A DNA stretch of 64,000 nucleotides from Acephala macrosclerotiorum (lineage: Eukaryota > Ascomycota > Leotiomycetes > Helotiales > Mollisiaceae): positions 62,001-126,000 of the forward strand of contig MU119239.1 in assembly GCA_014904845.1 (NCBI GenBank). Direction: 5' to 3'. The first letter of the stretch is position 1. Each line of letters opens with the position of its first letter. Shown one piece after another: positions 49,859 through 60,418 of the stretch. The notes under the pieces are model-generated. The model searched no databases. It saw nothing but the letters and a program-made list of their open reading frames with translations, and was not told the origin of the DNA. A program made the position numbers and the translations under genes.

Positions 49859-52522
49859 CTACATACTGAAGAGGAAGGGTGAATCTTCCTCATCAAACTC
49901 CTCTTCAGAGTCCTCCTCATCAGAGTCCTCCTGATCAGCCAAGTATTCATAGCTGCTCGATGTGTCAGCCTCACTGCCATCCGCGTAAGGTAACATTCTC
50001 TGCCAACAAGCTACGCAAAGCCAACCGGAGGCTTCATCGTCGACTAAGTCTTCCAATTTAGTACAAGTATGCATGAGATCAGTTTCCAAGATCGGAGTAT
50101 TGACCTCGCACCGGAATACAGATCTAACTTCTTCGTGGTTTGAGTCAAGACGTTTCTCAATATCTCTCTGTGAGAACGCCCGTCCTGGTTCTTTCGATTT
50201 TGGATAACCCTGGAAAACTCCAACTGTGTCTCCCCCAAGTATAATGCGGTCAAGAAGACGCTTCCAGGAGAGCTCGACAAATATGTTAACACAGTCCTCG
50301 AATGAATCGAAGTTTGCACATTTATGCAAGATCGGTTGTGGTGTTGGTTCAAAGTCGAGGTCGAACAGCTTTTGCAGTGTGTCTTTTCGCCATCCATCGC
50401 GGCTGAAAGAAGTCTGTTTGATTACCGATGCAATGAAATCTTCCAAATCAACACTTTCCGCCTTTAGTAATTCCCGCCATTCAAAGAAGGACTCCGAAGA
50501 GAAAAGTGCATGATATGTTGGGCAAATGACTATTTCACAATCGTAATCATAGCCTTCTGCATGAAGATTTGCGCCTCTCTGAATGAGAGAGCGAGCCATG
50601 GCGTATTCTCTATGTTTAAGACACTCCACCAGCAGAGTGATTTCGTGATCGCTATTCCTGATATCAATGAAGTTACTGAAAGTGTTCAGAATGAATTCGA
50701 ACGACTCGAGGATGCCAGATTCAATACTACTTTGAAGTAAAGAGTACATTGAACTGTAACCTGAGAGATGGGTGCCCGCTCGTATATTATGTTGCGTGAT
50801 CTTGATCAGCCATGCAAATGCCGATTGATGCTCGTCGAAAGAGTGGGTGCCTTTTAGTTCTAGCTCTACTAGGCTGAACAAGGTTGTCCATCCATCGCCA
50901 AAGCCATCATGAAAATCGTCTGCTTCATCTAGGAAAATACGGAGCGTATCTCTCGTCTTCGTTACGGAGTAATTCGAATCCTTCTCAGTTGCTAGTGATA
51001 GACAAGAACTATAGCTTGCGTCAGACATTTCTGTACACGTAAATTGATCCCCTTAACGAACACTTACTAGCTATATTTATAAGGGCGAGCTGACCTGTCG
51101 GCATCAGCAGCTATCAGTAGGCTACAAAGCTCTGGGTGGACAGATTGTGCAGCAACCTACAGTACAACTGTCAGCTACTCGTAGATGAAGAAAATGTATT
51201 CGGATCTAAAGATCTCGCCTTTGTTTACTTACATGTAAAGGTGTCCATCCCGTGGAATTGGTATCCCAAGGTGAGGCGCGTCTCTGTGATAGCAAGCTTT
51301 TCACTCCATTGATGTCTCCTAATTTGCAGAATTCGAAGATCTGAGAGTTATCAGGGACAGGTCGAAAGGTTTTCATAACGTGCTTCCAATTTTGGCCTGA
51401 TTGAATTGCATGGGCACTCAACCCATACAAAAACCCAAGGTTAACAATCCAAGATGCAGGATGAAATCTAAACGCGATTTCAGTTTCCTCCTGCAAGTCA
51501 CCATCTGGGGTAGGCTCCCCCTCATTAGACAACATTTGAAAGGTCTGGGAGGAAAAGCTGATTTTGCCGAAGAGAACATTTATCTCTGTATCTAATCGGT
51601 GTGATAGCATCCTATCTCGATGCCGTTTCTTTGTCGAAAATCCATATCTAGAGGTCTGCGATCTAAGGCAGCCTCCGGAGTCTGTGATTCCTAGAGGAGT
51701 AATATTGTGCATTTTTCCTTCTGGGTTTAGTGGAAACATCTGCTGAATAGCTTTAGCCATGGCCATTTCGAATCCAGATCGAATAATTGGATTTCCTTCC
51801 TTTGAAGCCATGCGCTCAACTTCTCGTTTTAAAGCCGCGGCTAGACCAGCGGATCCGGAGTCAACTGGAATTGCCACGGTCTGCGAAGATTGCCCTAATT
51901 CCATATCTTCCATTACCTGAGTCATAGAGAGGATAGCTTGCTGCTGTTTGTCGAACCGTCCGTTTATTGACTGACTAATACTTTATTAGTTTCGCTTCAT
52001 AAAACTAGCTACTCCTACGAAGACAATAACTCACTAAAATGCCACTTGATGTGCTACTAGTAAAGTAGATTTGAAATTAATCAATGCCCATCTTAACTCA
52101 TCAATCTTCTCCTTCTTAAATTTAGCCTTAATCGCGCTCCATACTCGCATTCACCGATTTTCAGATGTGAACCCTCTTTCAAACTCATTTGCGATTGCTT
52201 GAAGACCCTTGATTTGCCCCAAGCCTAATAAAATTGTCAGAAATTCGAATGTTAAGATTCATATAGCACTCTAGCGTCTAGAGAGGCTTACAGTCTTGCA
52301 GCACGCTTTTCATGGTAGGACTTGAGCTGCAATGAGAACTCTGCGACGCGATTTCCGATACAATCGTAGACAAAAATTTCAACTCATCTATAATGGCTTG
52401 AAGAGCACTGGAGCTCCTTTGATTGACGACCAGAACTCATAAAGATCTTTCACGCAGCTTGTAAGCTGGGAAGCGAGAGAGATGACAGCAATCACGCTGG
52501 CACCTGCGCCGAGTGCTTCCAT
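49859..52522 (-). pseudogene. Fungal STAND N-terminal domain / ankyrin gene, apparently decayed
   Basis: Exon 1 starts MEALGAGASVIAVISLASQL (ATG at 52522), the helical N-terminal domain of fungal STAND/NLR-like proteins. It shifts frame once between SSIKGAP and ALQAIIDELKFLS (about 52415), and ends at 52292. Exon 2 (52224-52035) reads CLGQIKGLQAIANEFERGF but hits TGA at 52153-52151 before MRVWSAIKAKF. Exon 3 (51974-51233) is clean through DKQQQAILSMTQVMEDMELG and ends in an ankyrin-like repeat (FEFCKLGDINGVKSLLSQ, TGWTPLHV). Exon 4 (51156-51095) continues AAQSVHPELCSLLIAADADR. A final 389-codon frame (51028-49859) has ankyrin-like helices and an acidic C-terminus; its join to exon 4 is one base out of phase. 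It could instead be a separate gene. Either the locus is dead or the 3' part is still expressed alone. Confidence 0.65.
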
Positions 52523-53447
52523 ACGACAGCAACTTGAACGCTAATTGATTGGTTGACAAGTAATGTAGCGGTATTGAAAAATACTGAAGAGTCACAGCGG
52601 GGGTGAAAGCACATCCATATTATAACAATAGAATCGATTGAGAAGGTTTGATACTGAATTACCGTAAGGTAAGGTCAGCCTAATAATGTGCCTTGAGATT
52701 TACCACACAATATGCCTCGTCATTGGCGTGATAATCAGGCAGCTAGTTCAGAATCGTTGGTGCCTAACGAGCTGGGCTTCACGGGTCTGTGCGCTCAGGG
52801 TATTTTCGAAGAAAATAGGGAATAAAATCTCGAATTATAGACGATTAAGGGATCGAAAACGCAATTCAACTAAAATGAAGCCTAAAGCTGAGATCTGAGG
52901 CAAATTGAAAAAGTGGTGCTTGTAAAGTTCTAAAATGATGATCGTGACTTTTGAAGTTTAAGGCAAAAAAGTGGCTCGCTAAAGGCGAAAATATGCACTG
53001 TGGCGCACAGACCCGTGAAGCCCAGCTCGTAACTCGCTTCAAGGAAGTTGTACGGCTCCACGTCAGTTCCTGGGCGGTCTGCGATATGGCTACGGCTTTC
53101 TAGAATCAGGGGACTTTTTTTTTACTGCCCGCGGTGGCCTACAAACTATTTTCAATACTATTCTCAAGGCAAATCCCGCCTCAAAAGCACGTGGGGGAAG
53201 ACTGAGGGGTTTGAGGCTCTGGGCCTTAGGGAGCGGAAGCCGGGCCCGAGGATCTGCCGAGGGTAGCTTGTTCTTGCCACACGTGGCCAAAGGTTCGTGC
53301 AACAGCAGCGCTTTAACGGATAACCAATAGAAAATTTGATACTACCAACTTTAATCCTTCAGGCTCCAAAATTTCCCTCCATCTTCAACCATTTTTATTC
53401 CACCAGTTTCCCAAAATTCAACTGCCCCATCGCCTGAGAAATTGTTC
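52523..53447. other. Intergenic holding a MITE-like element
   Basis: The only clear structure is the inverted-repeat element at 52767-53030. The 400 bases before 53448 are the presumed promoter of the secreted Cys-rich gene. Confidence 0.5.
52767..53030. mobile_element. MITE-like element with 28-bp perfect terminal inverted repeats
   Basis: The 28 bases at 52767-52794 (beginning ACGAGCTGGGCTTCACGG) are the exact reverse complement of 53003-53030. They enclose 208 bases of AT-rich DNA without a coding frame, for a total of 264 bp. This is the form of a non-autonomous DNA transposon. Flanks are CCTA on the left and AACT on the right, with no evident target duplication. Perfect arms inside a region of decay suggest recent insertion or selection for a hairpin. 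Confidence 0.75.
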
Positions 53448-54785
53448 ATGCATTCCAAGGGCAAAACTATCATCAATATTTTCACAATGCTCGTTTTACT
53501 GGTTCAGTTCGTCATCCGCGGCTACGCAGCCATCATCACCACCACAAATGCAGAAGATCTCAGTCAATTCTCGCGGGACCCCGAAATGTGCCCAGGGAAG
53601 ATAGCATGGCCCCAAGTGCCTGTGCCCATCTCGTGCGACGACCCTGCGTGCCAAGGCATTTCCTGTGCAGTCCCTCCGTATCGCTGCCGTCAACAAGATG
53701 GCGTCATGTTTGGGATCGAAGTGTTTGGTTGTCGCTGCTGTCCGCGCCTGGTTGATTGCGACGACCCAAAATGTGCCGGCAGTCCCTACGACGAGATTTG
53801 TCGGTCGGAACTCCTTGCTGACTGTGTTTGTGTCTCATCCAACCGAAGAGCGCCGCTCAACGCTGCTGCTGCTGCGCAAATGGAAGACGGGGTAGCAGAT
53901 CTTGATATATACGAATCATTGAATAACGACATTGGAGCGATAACACCAAGTAGCAGGAATTGTCCACGCGATCCTCCAGTTAGGTGTCTTGATTCCCAAT
54001 GCCGTGGATCAGACGATTGGAAGACCGAGACGTCGTCGACCCCACGATGCAATCAGGCGGATGGCAAGCTTGTCATAGATGGCACCGAAACAGCCCTGCA
54101 CGGTTGTCCCTGCTGTCCTGAATATATCGCCTGCAGCTCCACCGACTGCAATGGAGGTGCAAATCAGGCATGTACTTCTGTAGCCTTACACGGGTGTTTC
54201 TGCGACTGGCCCGGCCGCGGACCTCATCTCACTGCCCTGCAGCCTGCCTTCTCGATGGGCGATGAACCTGACGTTTACATCTACGATGCCGACGCATTTC
54301 TTGACGACCCAGATTATCATCCTCTGGGCGGTCAGATTTTATCCACTACTGCAGTCTCCTTCACAGCCAGTTCGAGCATGTTTAATGAGGCCAGACCCCT
54401 TGCAACCCAAATGAGCACCGCGCCGGCCCTTCCGCAAAACTTTACGTGGATGGATTTGCTGTCAAGTAGACAAGAAGCCTTCAGCTTATCACAGAATGGC
54501 AGTGCGTTCCCCTGCAAAACCCTCTCTACTAGCAATCAGCGTTTTAGCGAAACTTTACTTATTAATAATAGCCCTAATTACAAAACTGGTAAAAAGGGTA
54601 AAAATTGCTTACCTTTTGTAAGTAAAGTAATGAAAATAAAAGCCAAACCGCTTAATAAAAGAAATTACTGGTTACTTTCGGTAATGAAATGGAGTACGTT
54701 TACTATGGTAAATGAAATTCGGCAACTAGCGCCAAAGCTAGGCTACTCTAGCATAGCAGTGCTACACGCTGGAACCGGAGTATGA
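53448..54785 (+). CDS. Secreted Cys-rich protein with two tandem 12-Cys modules
   Basis: ATG at 53448 (445 codons). A hydrophobic N-terminus (IINIFTMLVLLVQFVIRGYA) is a likely signal peptide. Module A has cysteines at about residues 48, 63, 68, 73, 80, 95, 97, 98, 104, 109, 118, 126 and 128. Module B has them at 172, 180, 185, 201, 220, 222, 223, 229, 234, 242, 250 and 252. Both share C-x4-C, GCxCC, C-x4-C and a final CxC, so one module was duplicated. After about residue 364 the sequence becomes AT-rich and Lys/Asn-rich (NYKTGKKGKNCLPFVSKVMK), unlike the rest; the original 3' end may have been replaced. The TGA overlaps the ATG of the next frame by four bases. Family unknown; an extracellular protein or candidate effector is an inference from form only. 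Confidence 0.65.
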   Translation: MHSKGKTIINIFTMLVLLVQFVIRGYAAIITTTNAEDLSQFSRDPEMCPGKIAWPQVPVPISCDDPACQGISCAVPPYRCRQQDGVMFGIEVFGCRCCPRLVDCDDPKCAGSPYDEICRSELLADCVCVSSNRRAPLNAAAAAQMEDGVADLDIYESLNNDIGAITPSSRNCPRDPPVRCLDSQCRGSDDWKTETSSTPRCNQADGKLVIDGTETALHGCPCCPEYIACSSTDCNGGANQACTSVALHGCFCDWPGRGPHLTALQPAFSMGDEPDVYIYDADAFLDDPDYHPLGGQILSTTAVSFTASSSMFNEARPLATQMSTAPALPQNFTWMDLLSSRQEAFSLSQNGSAFPCKTLSTSNQRFSETLLINNSPNYKTGKKGKNCLPFVSKVMKIKAKPLNKRNYWLLSVMKWSTFTMVNEIRQLAPKLGYSSIAVLHAGTGV

Positions 54786-55282
54786 ATCAATCAATCAATC
54801 TGTATTTACCGTTCTTCACGTGCGAGGTGAAGTGTGGCGCCGTAGCGCTCGATATCGCAGATCGACAGAATGCTCATAGGATGGCCCTCGCAGTAAGAGC
54901 TATTGTAGAGCTCTTCAGACTCGTTAGTCGTGAAATAAAACTGCTCGCTTTTTCGATCTCACACGACCACATATCTGTGAAAATCTACGATCACTATCCT
55001 GTGATCGATAAAAAGGATATCAAGTATTACCGCCACCCTATCCGCGTGTTCAGCTTCACAGAATTAGATAGGAAGGAGAAATGGACGGCATACAAATTTA
55101 CAAAGAACGTCTATGATACATGGATGCCGGCCGACTTCGAACGACTATGTACGGCTATTGACAAGATACCAGCGGATCTAGGTTTCACTATCACTATCCC
55201 ACAGCTTTCCCAAAGTTTCAGACTTTCACAAGACTTCGATCGCCAACGTCTCTCAGAATCAACCGAGCCAGACTCGCTGTAA
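54782..55282 (+). pseudogene. C-terminal fragment of a DUF7924-like protein
   Basis: The 166 codons after ATG 54782 contain LPFFTCEVKCGAVALDIADR, QNAHRMALAVRAIVELFRL, LLAFSISHDHISVKIYDHYP, then YRHPIRVFSFTELDRKEKW and AYKFTKNVYDTWMP. I recall this pattern from large, uncharacterised fungal families now labelled DUF7924. Full members are much longer at the N-terminus; here that part is absent and the fragment starts after an (AATC)n run and AT-rich DNA. The E-x-K of CEVKCG and the following Gln/Asn-rich helix are compatible with a PD-(D/E)XK nuclease fold, an inference. The readable frame is intact, but loss of the front half makes function unlikely. Confidence 0.55.
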
Positions 55283-55510
55283 AGGGAACCTAGCTAGAGA
55301 AGTATGGGCGATGTAGGAGATACTACCCTGAACACCTCATTTACTGGCCAAGAAGCGCCGAAAAGGCCAAGGAACAGACCTGCTGCAGGACAGTAGTACT
55401 GAGGAGCATGTGTTTTGTAATTATTTGTTTAAGTATTCAATAGACTCAATTTGCTACCATACGCTAACAATCTCCTACCTCTGGCCTCTTCATCAAGTGA
55501 GCATATGTCT
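55283..55510. other. Intergenic between DUF7924 fragment and lectin-like gene
   Basis: Short; no feature seen. It lies between the 3' ends of the two convergent frames. Confidence 0.5.
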
Positions 55511-57159
55511 CTATTTTCCCACATCGAGGTACTTCAGAAGAGCATCAAGCGTTTCCATGTAGCGAGAGTATTTGTAGTACCTCTGATCCCAATAAGGTGG
55601 CCACATCTCTACAGCGGCCGAGACTCTGGTCTGCAGAGAATTGCTGCGGTTCTCGACAATAGCATGCCACTCGCTGTGAGTTCTTCCTTTCCATCTATCA
55701 TTTTGCTTCTCCCAAACAAGCCCCAGGTTGAAATCGGTAGAAAGCTTGTCAACTGCGCTGGTATAAGCCTCGGAAGTATACGGACCGCTTTCGGCAAAAA
55801 TCGTGGCAGCGGTCTGGACCAGCCGCTCGGCAAATCTGGCTCTCGTCGTCTCGTCCATGTTGTCGATCTTCTGCCTCTGCACCAACCCCAGCATGACCGG
55901 CATGTCGGGTCGGGGGTCATAACCTCGCCCTACCCGGAAGTACGCGCTGGGATCACCGCCTTGAGATGTGGGAATGCCTAGCGCTTTCGGTTTCCCAAGC
56001 ATCACATCGTAGACCGAGATCGTGGTCGGGGATGACTGGAAGAAGACGCTGGCCTCATCTTCAGACGGCGCGGCAGAGGTGATCGCCCCAGTCACGTCTG
56101 GCTCGTCATCGCTGAAGTTGCTGATGCTGTCGATCCCGCCGCCTTCGTCGGCTTCGTCGTTTTCGTCCTTATCGTCGGTAACAGGAGACCAGTCCTCCTT
56201 GCGCGGGTCAAAAGTCCTGTGGATGAGGCAGCCGGCGTTGCTGGCGAAGAAGACCTGAAACGGGGTCTCGGTCTCGGATTCATGTTCCATTGAATTTGGG
56301 GCTGTGGCAATGGGCGTCTTCTCCTTGATGGGGATTCTGGTGAGTTTTTCTATAAGTAGTCAGTTGCCATACTTTGTCCAAGTCTACGTTCTTGTCTTGT
56401 CACAAAGCACTTACTGCTCGTCCATCGACCGTTCTCTTCCTTCAGTCTAACAAGGTCGCGTGGGCTGGATTGATAGAAGATGCGTGTAGACCAGCCAACC
56501 CAGACGCCGATACTACTCCCCTGGGCGAGCTTGACCTTGCCGAGATCAGACTCTACGACTGTGTCGCCCCAGTCTGTCTGCTCTGCGTCCCTAGAGGTTT
56601 GTCTGAGTTCAAGGTTCGCCGACTGGTAGAACAGCCGCAGCTTGAAGCTGCCGTTCGACTTCGGTCCGAGCAACGGCAAAATGGGTCAGAGGATCCGGCT
56701 TTTCGCATTTGACAGTGGTGCCAGGTTGCCAGACTCCCAAGTCATCGCTGGACTCGACACTCCATTTACGCTGCTCAACGTGGTCAAACCCCAAGAAAGA
56801 GAACGACGGGTCTTGTTTCCAGAAATGTGAAAAATGATTTCTTACCTCGAGAATCGCGCTCCTGCTATTCATGTAGTACACGCGGATCTGTCGACTTTGA
56901 CTTAGCGATACTGGATCTCACATAAATCACGTATTCGGAGTCTGCTTAGTACCTCATTGCCACCAGCCCACGAGACTGCTGCAAGAGGGCTAGGTTTCTT
57001 TGCATCTTTGGCAACAATGCAGTTCTCTCTCACATACCAGCCCTTCTCCTCGTCAAAGCAGGACTCTTTGATAAGACCAGCCTGGTCTTGGTAGTAGACA
57101 CGATAGCTGATCGAGCCATCACTCGAGCTGACCGCAGCTAGTCGGTGCCGGTTCGACAT
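55511..57159 (-). CDS. Fucose-lectin-like beta-propeller with extra C-terminal domain; one frameshift
   Basis: Exons 57159-56953, 56887-56846, 56770-56415 and 56349-55511 join with correct phases except that exon 3 has one base too many. Reading DDLGVWQPGTTVKCEKPDPL changes frame at about 56680-56690 to give ILPLLGPKSNGSFKLRLFYQ. Repeating blade units resemble the fungal fucose-specific lectin (AAL-type) family: ISYRVYYQDQAGLIKESCFD, IRVYYMNSRSAILE, KLRLFYQSANLELRQTS and TRIFYQSSPRDLVRL, each followed by a Trp. About five blades are visible. After an acidic linker (DDKDENDEADEGGG) comes a 170-residue C-terminal region with VGRGYDPRPDMPVMLGLVQR that I do not recognise. No signal peptide. The frameshift could be a sequencing error in a CCC run or the first step of decay. 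Confidence 0.65.
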
Positions 57160-57628
57160 GGTTGGGGTTTTCGGCCGGAAACAGAAGGAATCAATTATTG
57201 GTCGATAGAAGATAAAAGAAGTCTCGAGTATTTTCTTTCTGGCAAAAAGAGAGGAGATACGAGAACGGAGGGCCGAGAGCTTCCTCTGATGCCATCGAAT
57301 GCGCCGGGTCTTTATGACGACTTCTCTCAGTTGGAATTTGCAGCTAACAAATTCGGTTGCGTGGCAAACGTGCTCTCGTGTAACTCCAAAAAGAAACGCT
57401 GACAGCTCAGAACAGACCTATCGCAACCCATTCTGATGATTGTGCAGAATTGGGCATCAATGCGGGCTGTCGGGTGTCAGAATTCGTGGCACACCTTAAA
57501 TCTCGACTCATATCAAAAGACACTACGTAATTCTATGAATCCAAGAAACTTTCACGATATAATACTCGCCTTGAAGACTATTTCTCGCTTGAAAAATGGG
57601 TTTTTATTTGTTATAAGGTTGAAATATT

Positions 57629-57724
<96 letters not shown>

Positions 57725-57734
57725 NNNNNNNNNN

Positions 57735-57829
<95 letters not shown>

Positions 57830-58826
57830 TTAATAATATTTTAATATTATTTATATATATTTTATATAAATATTCAAACTCTCGCATTTAATTAAATTTT
57901 ATCACTTTAATCAACTAGCTTATTAAAATTATTACCGTGTTTTTAAGTTCTCGTAGGATTTCTAAAAACGCTGATTTAATACTTCAATACTGGGGGATTT
58001 GACATAGAGGAGACAAACCATCTTTTGTATCCCATATTCGAAATCGTTAGTGCTGAAGTTGTAGTAAAGGGATTGAATCAGCTGGGAGAAGTTACCGATG
58101 GATTATCGAGTGAAGGAAAGGTAAAGCTTACTGTAATAAGATCAGCCAAAGGAAGAGCTCCAGAATGTTTCAAAGTAAAAACTTACCTGCTTTATATCAG
58201 CGATAATAACAACGGAATGCTTCGGTCACTAAACCATAGTGACAGCGTTAAAGCACTCGTTTTTGGACGCTCTACCAGAGTGCGCGGCACACAATCGTAT
58301 TTTTGGGAGGACCGACATCAGACAGTAATGCAGTCTTTGATGCTCTCGGTCATGGATATTTGCTTGCAGAGCAGAGCGTATCATTACCTTGGGCTGGTAG
58401 GTGACAGGTTTTTGGCTCTAGTCCTGGAGGCAGCCCCTCCCGGCGATGTTGCTTTATTGAAGAAATGACTGTCCAATACGTCCTTCGACCACGAACACTT
58501 GCCGAGAAGTACACAACGGAGTTCGGGATCAAGTTCGAGCACACTTATGCTGCAAAAAAAAGACGACAGTCCCTTGAATTACTTTAGGTTTGCTGTAGAT
58601 TGTCACGTTTAGAATTATGAAGCACGACTAGAGGACAAGTTAGGGGAGTGAACGCTTTGCCAGGAGACCATCATGAAATCTTCGCCCTGCATTAAATCTT
58701 TGGACTTTACAGGACATGCTGACTTGGCATCAAACGAATGTAAGTGTTTTGATTCCTCCATTGTAACTCTTCTACCATCTGACCAGGCTGACACACAGAC
58801 AGTAATCGATTCCTCGCCATCATCCA
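57160..58826. other. AT-rich and repetitive intergenic region with assembly gap
   Basis: It holds an (AAT)n tract with an N run (listed separately), AT-rich flanks to about 57990 and a plus-strand frame at 58025-58468 of 147 codons (LNQLGEVTDGLSSEGKVKL) that I cannot assign. The frame may belong to a repeat relic. No gene is called. Confidence 0.45.
57631..57829. repeat. (AAT)n microsatellite interrupted by a 10-N assembly gap
   Basis: Almost uninterrupted AAT units run on both sides of ten Ns at 57725-57734. The Ns mark an unresolved join, so the true length is unknown. Translated frames through it (poly-Asn or poly-Leu) are artefacts. Confidence 0.97.
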
Positions 58827-59461
58827 TCACTGGTCTGGCTTTCCTTCTTTAAGCTGATAAATCCCAAAGCGATTCCCAGCCACGTCCATAAAATACATAA
58901 GCCACCCATTCGTCCCCTCTGGTGTCTTCTCGCAAAGACTCTTGCCACCAAGCTCTTCGACTTTCTTCTGTGTCTGCTTTTTAATTAGCGACTGCATTTC
59001 TGTGTTGGGAGATGAAGTGAGGAATAGACAGTGGCTGACCTCTTCGATCGATTCAACGAAATGGTAGATGGTAACGCCCATACCATCCTTGAGCTCAGAA
59101 CGCTTGCAGTCAGCGGAAACTTGGAGGATACCGCCACCGAGGCCTATTTTGTTGTTTTGGTTACCATGAATTTAGCTGGAGGTCCGTCAATGGAAGGGCT
59201 TACCAGACGGCGCGGCAAAGTTCCACATCGCGATCTTTTCGTCAGGATATTGTTCTGTGCCGGCTTTGAACTCCCAGCTGGGGAAGACAGAACTGTAGAA
59301 TTTCTGTTCCGGAGACGTTAGTTTAAGGTATGAGGGGCAGGGGAGAAAAGAGGTGAGGGAAGTACCTTGCAAGCTTGAACATCAACAGCGGGGATCGCGA
59401 CCCAGCAGGGTGAGCCTGGGGGAGGGGCTTTCCAGCAGTTAGTGGGTTCGGTTGAAGCCAT
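58827..59461 (-). CDS. VOC-family (glyoxalase/bleomycin-resistance-like) protein
   Basis: Four exons, 59461-59366, 59303-59204, 59143-59040 and 58967-58827, give 146 aa, one VOC module pair in size. It starts MASTEPTNCWKAPPPGSPCW. Then WVAIPAVDVQACKKFYSSVF is the N-terminal beta-alpha element and WNFAAPSGLGGGI the next strand. The C-terminal half, VTIYHFVESIEE, KKVEELGGKSLCEKTPEGTN and MYFMDVAGNRFGIYQL, is the second module with the family's D-x-x-GNRFG end. The third intron (72 nt, stop-free, multiple of three) is inferred because its removal restores the usual spacing. VOC proteins bind metals and act on varied small molecules; the substrate is unknown. Intact. Confidence 0.85.
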
Positions 59462-60418
59462 GTTGATTGAGGTTTTGATTCTGGAGATGGAGATGGAGAT
59501 GGGGATGGAGATGAACTTTTGAAAATTGGTGGGAGGAGTTCATTTTATGCTTTCTACGAAGGATATCTCCGAAAGAAACTTTTGATTACCCCTCACTTCC
59601 TCCAAACATTCACTACCCTCGTCCACCGACTTTTCCACAAAAGCAAACAGATCGGTGATCCTTCAAGCCATTGTTTGAGATTGGCCTCTCACCGTACGGC
59701 AATTCACATGCATACCGTCTTGGCTTGCACCAGCTGGACCACGAAAACGCGTCCGCGCTGTAAGTGTGAGTCAACGCGAAAGTGGCGCCTATCCGTGTGA
59801 CTTCGCGAATGTGGTGCAAGGGAGGAGAAGGTGATGTGAGGACAGAAGTGACAGGTCGGCTGTACTTGATTGGAGTTTCAGGGCCGCGAGGCTTGAAGAG
59901 TGCGCAAACGCGGACGGAAGATACGCCGCGATTACAGTATTTTCAGAAATCTCAATATTGAAAGCACGAACATGCAAGATGCTCGCGGGTCCGGAACCAT
60001 GTTGCCAATGCATCTCGCCAATCTCGCACACGGCACTTCCCCTATCTGACAGCCTCTGTATTGAGCGAGAAGCACGCTGAATGTTTAGCGAGCGCAGCCT
60101 TTCAGGCCCCGAAACAAGAGGTGGTCTCCAACCTTTTCCTCCTCGCTTTATTCGCACTGATTACCTCCTGGGAGCTTCGAATCATTCTTCCCTGACCTCA
60201 AAACGCCAACTATTCCCGATGTCTAGCTCAAGCCAGATCGTTATCACTATCACTCCAATAGCATTCCTTCTGCCAATCTTCTTCCTCTTCACTATTCGAA
60301 GTCTTCTAGGGGTACCCATAGACGGTTTCCGGCTCGAAAGGTATACCATTCTTCTTTGCAACCAAACAATCTTTCAAATCCAGAAGTGTAGATCTCCCTT
60401 GAGTGGCAATATAAATGT
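59462..60418. other. Intergenic
   Basis: Promoter side of the VOC gene. A plus-strand frame with ATG at about 60219 (SSSQIVITITPIAFLLPIFF) could encode a small membrane peptide of 77 residues, but nothing else supports it. A long minus-strand frame at 59789-60157 has no similarity. Confidence 0.4.

Noticed and set aside
57436..57891. Poly-Asn and poly-Leu open frames
   Set aside because: They are translations of an (AAT)n microsatellite that includes an N gap.
58025..58468. 147-codon plus-strand frame after the AT-rich tract
   Set aside because: No family is recognised and the reverse strand reads equally well in part; it may come from a repeat but this cannot be supported.
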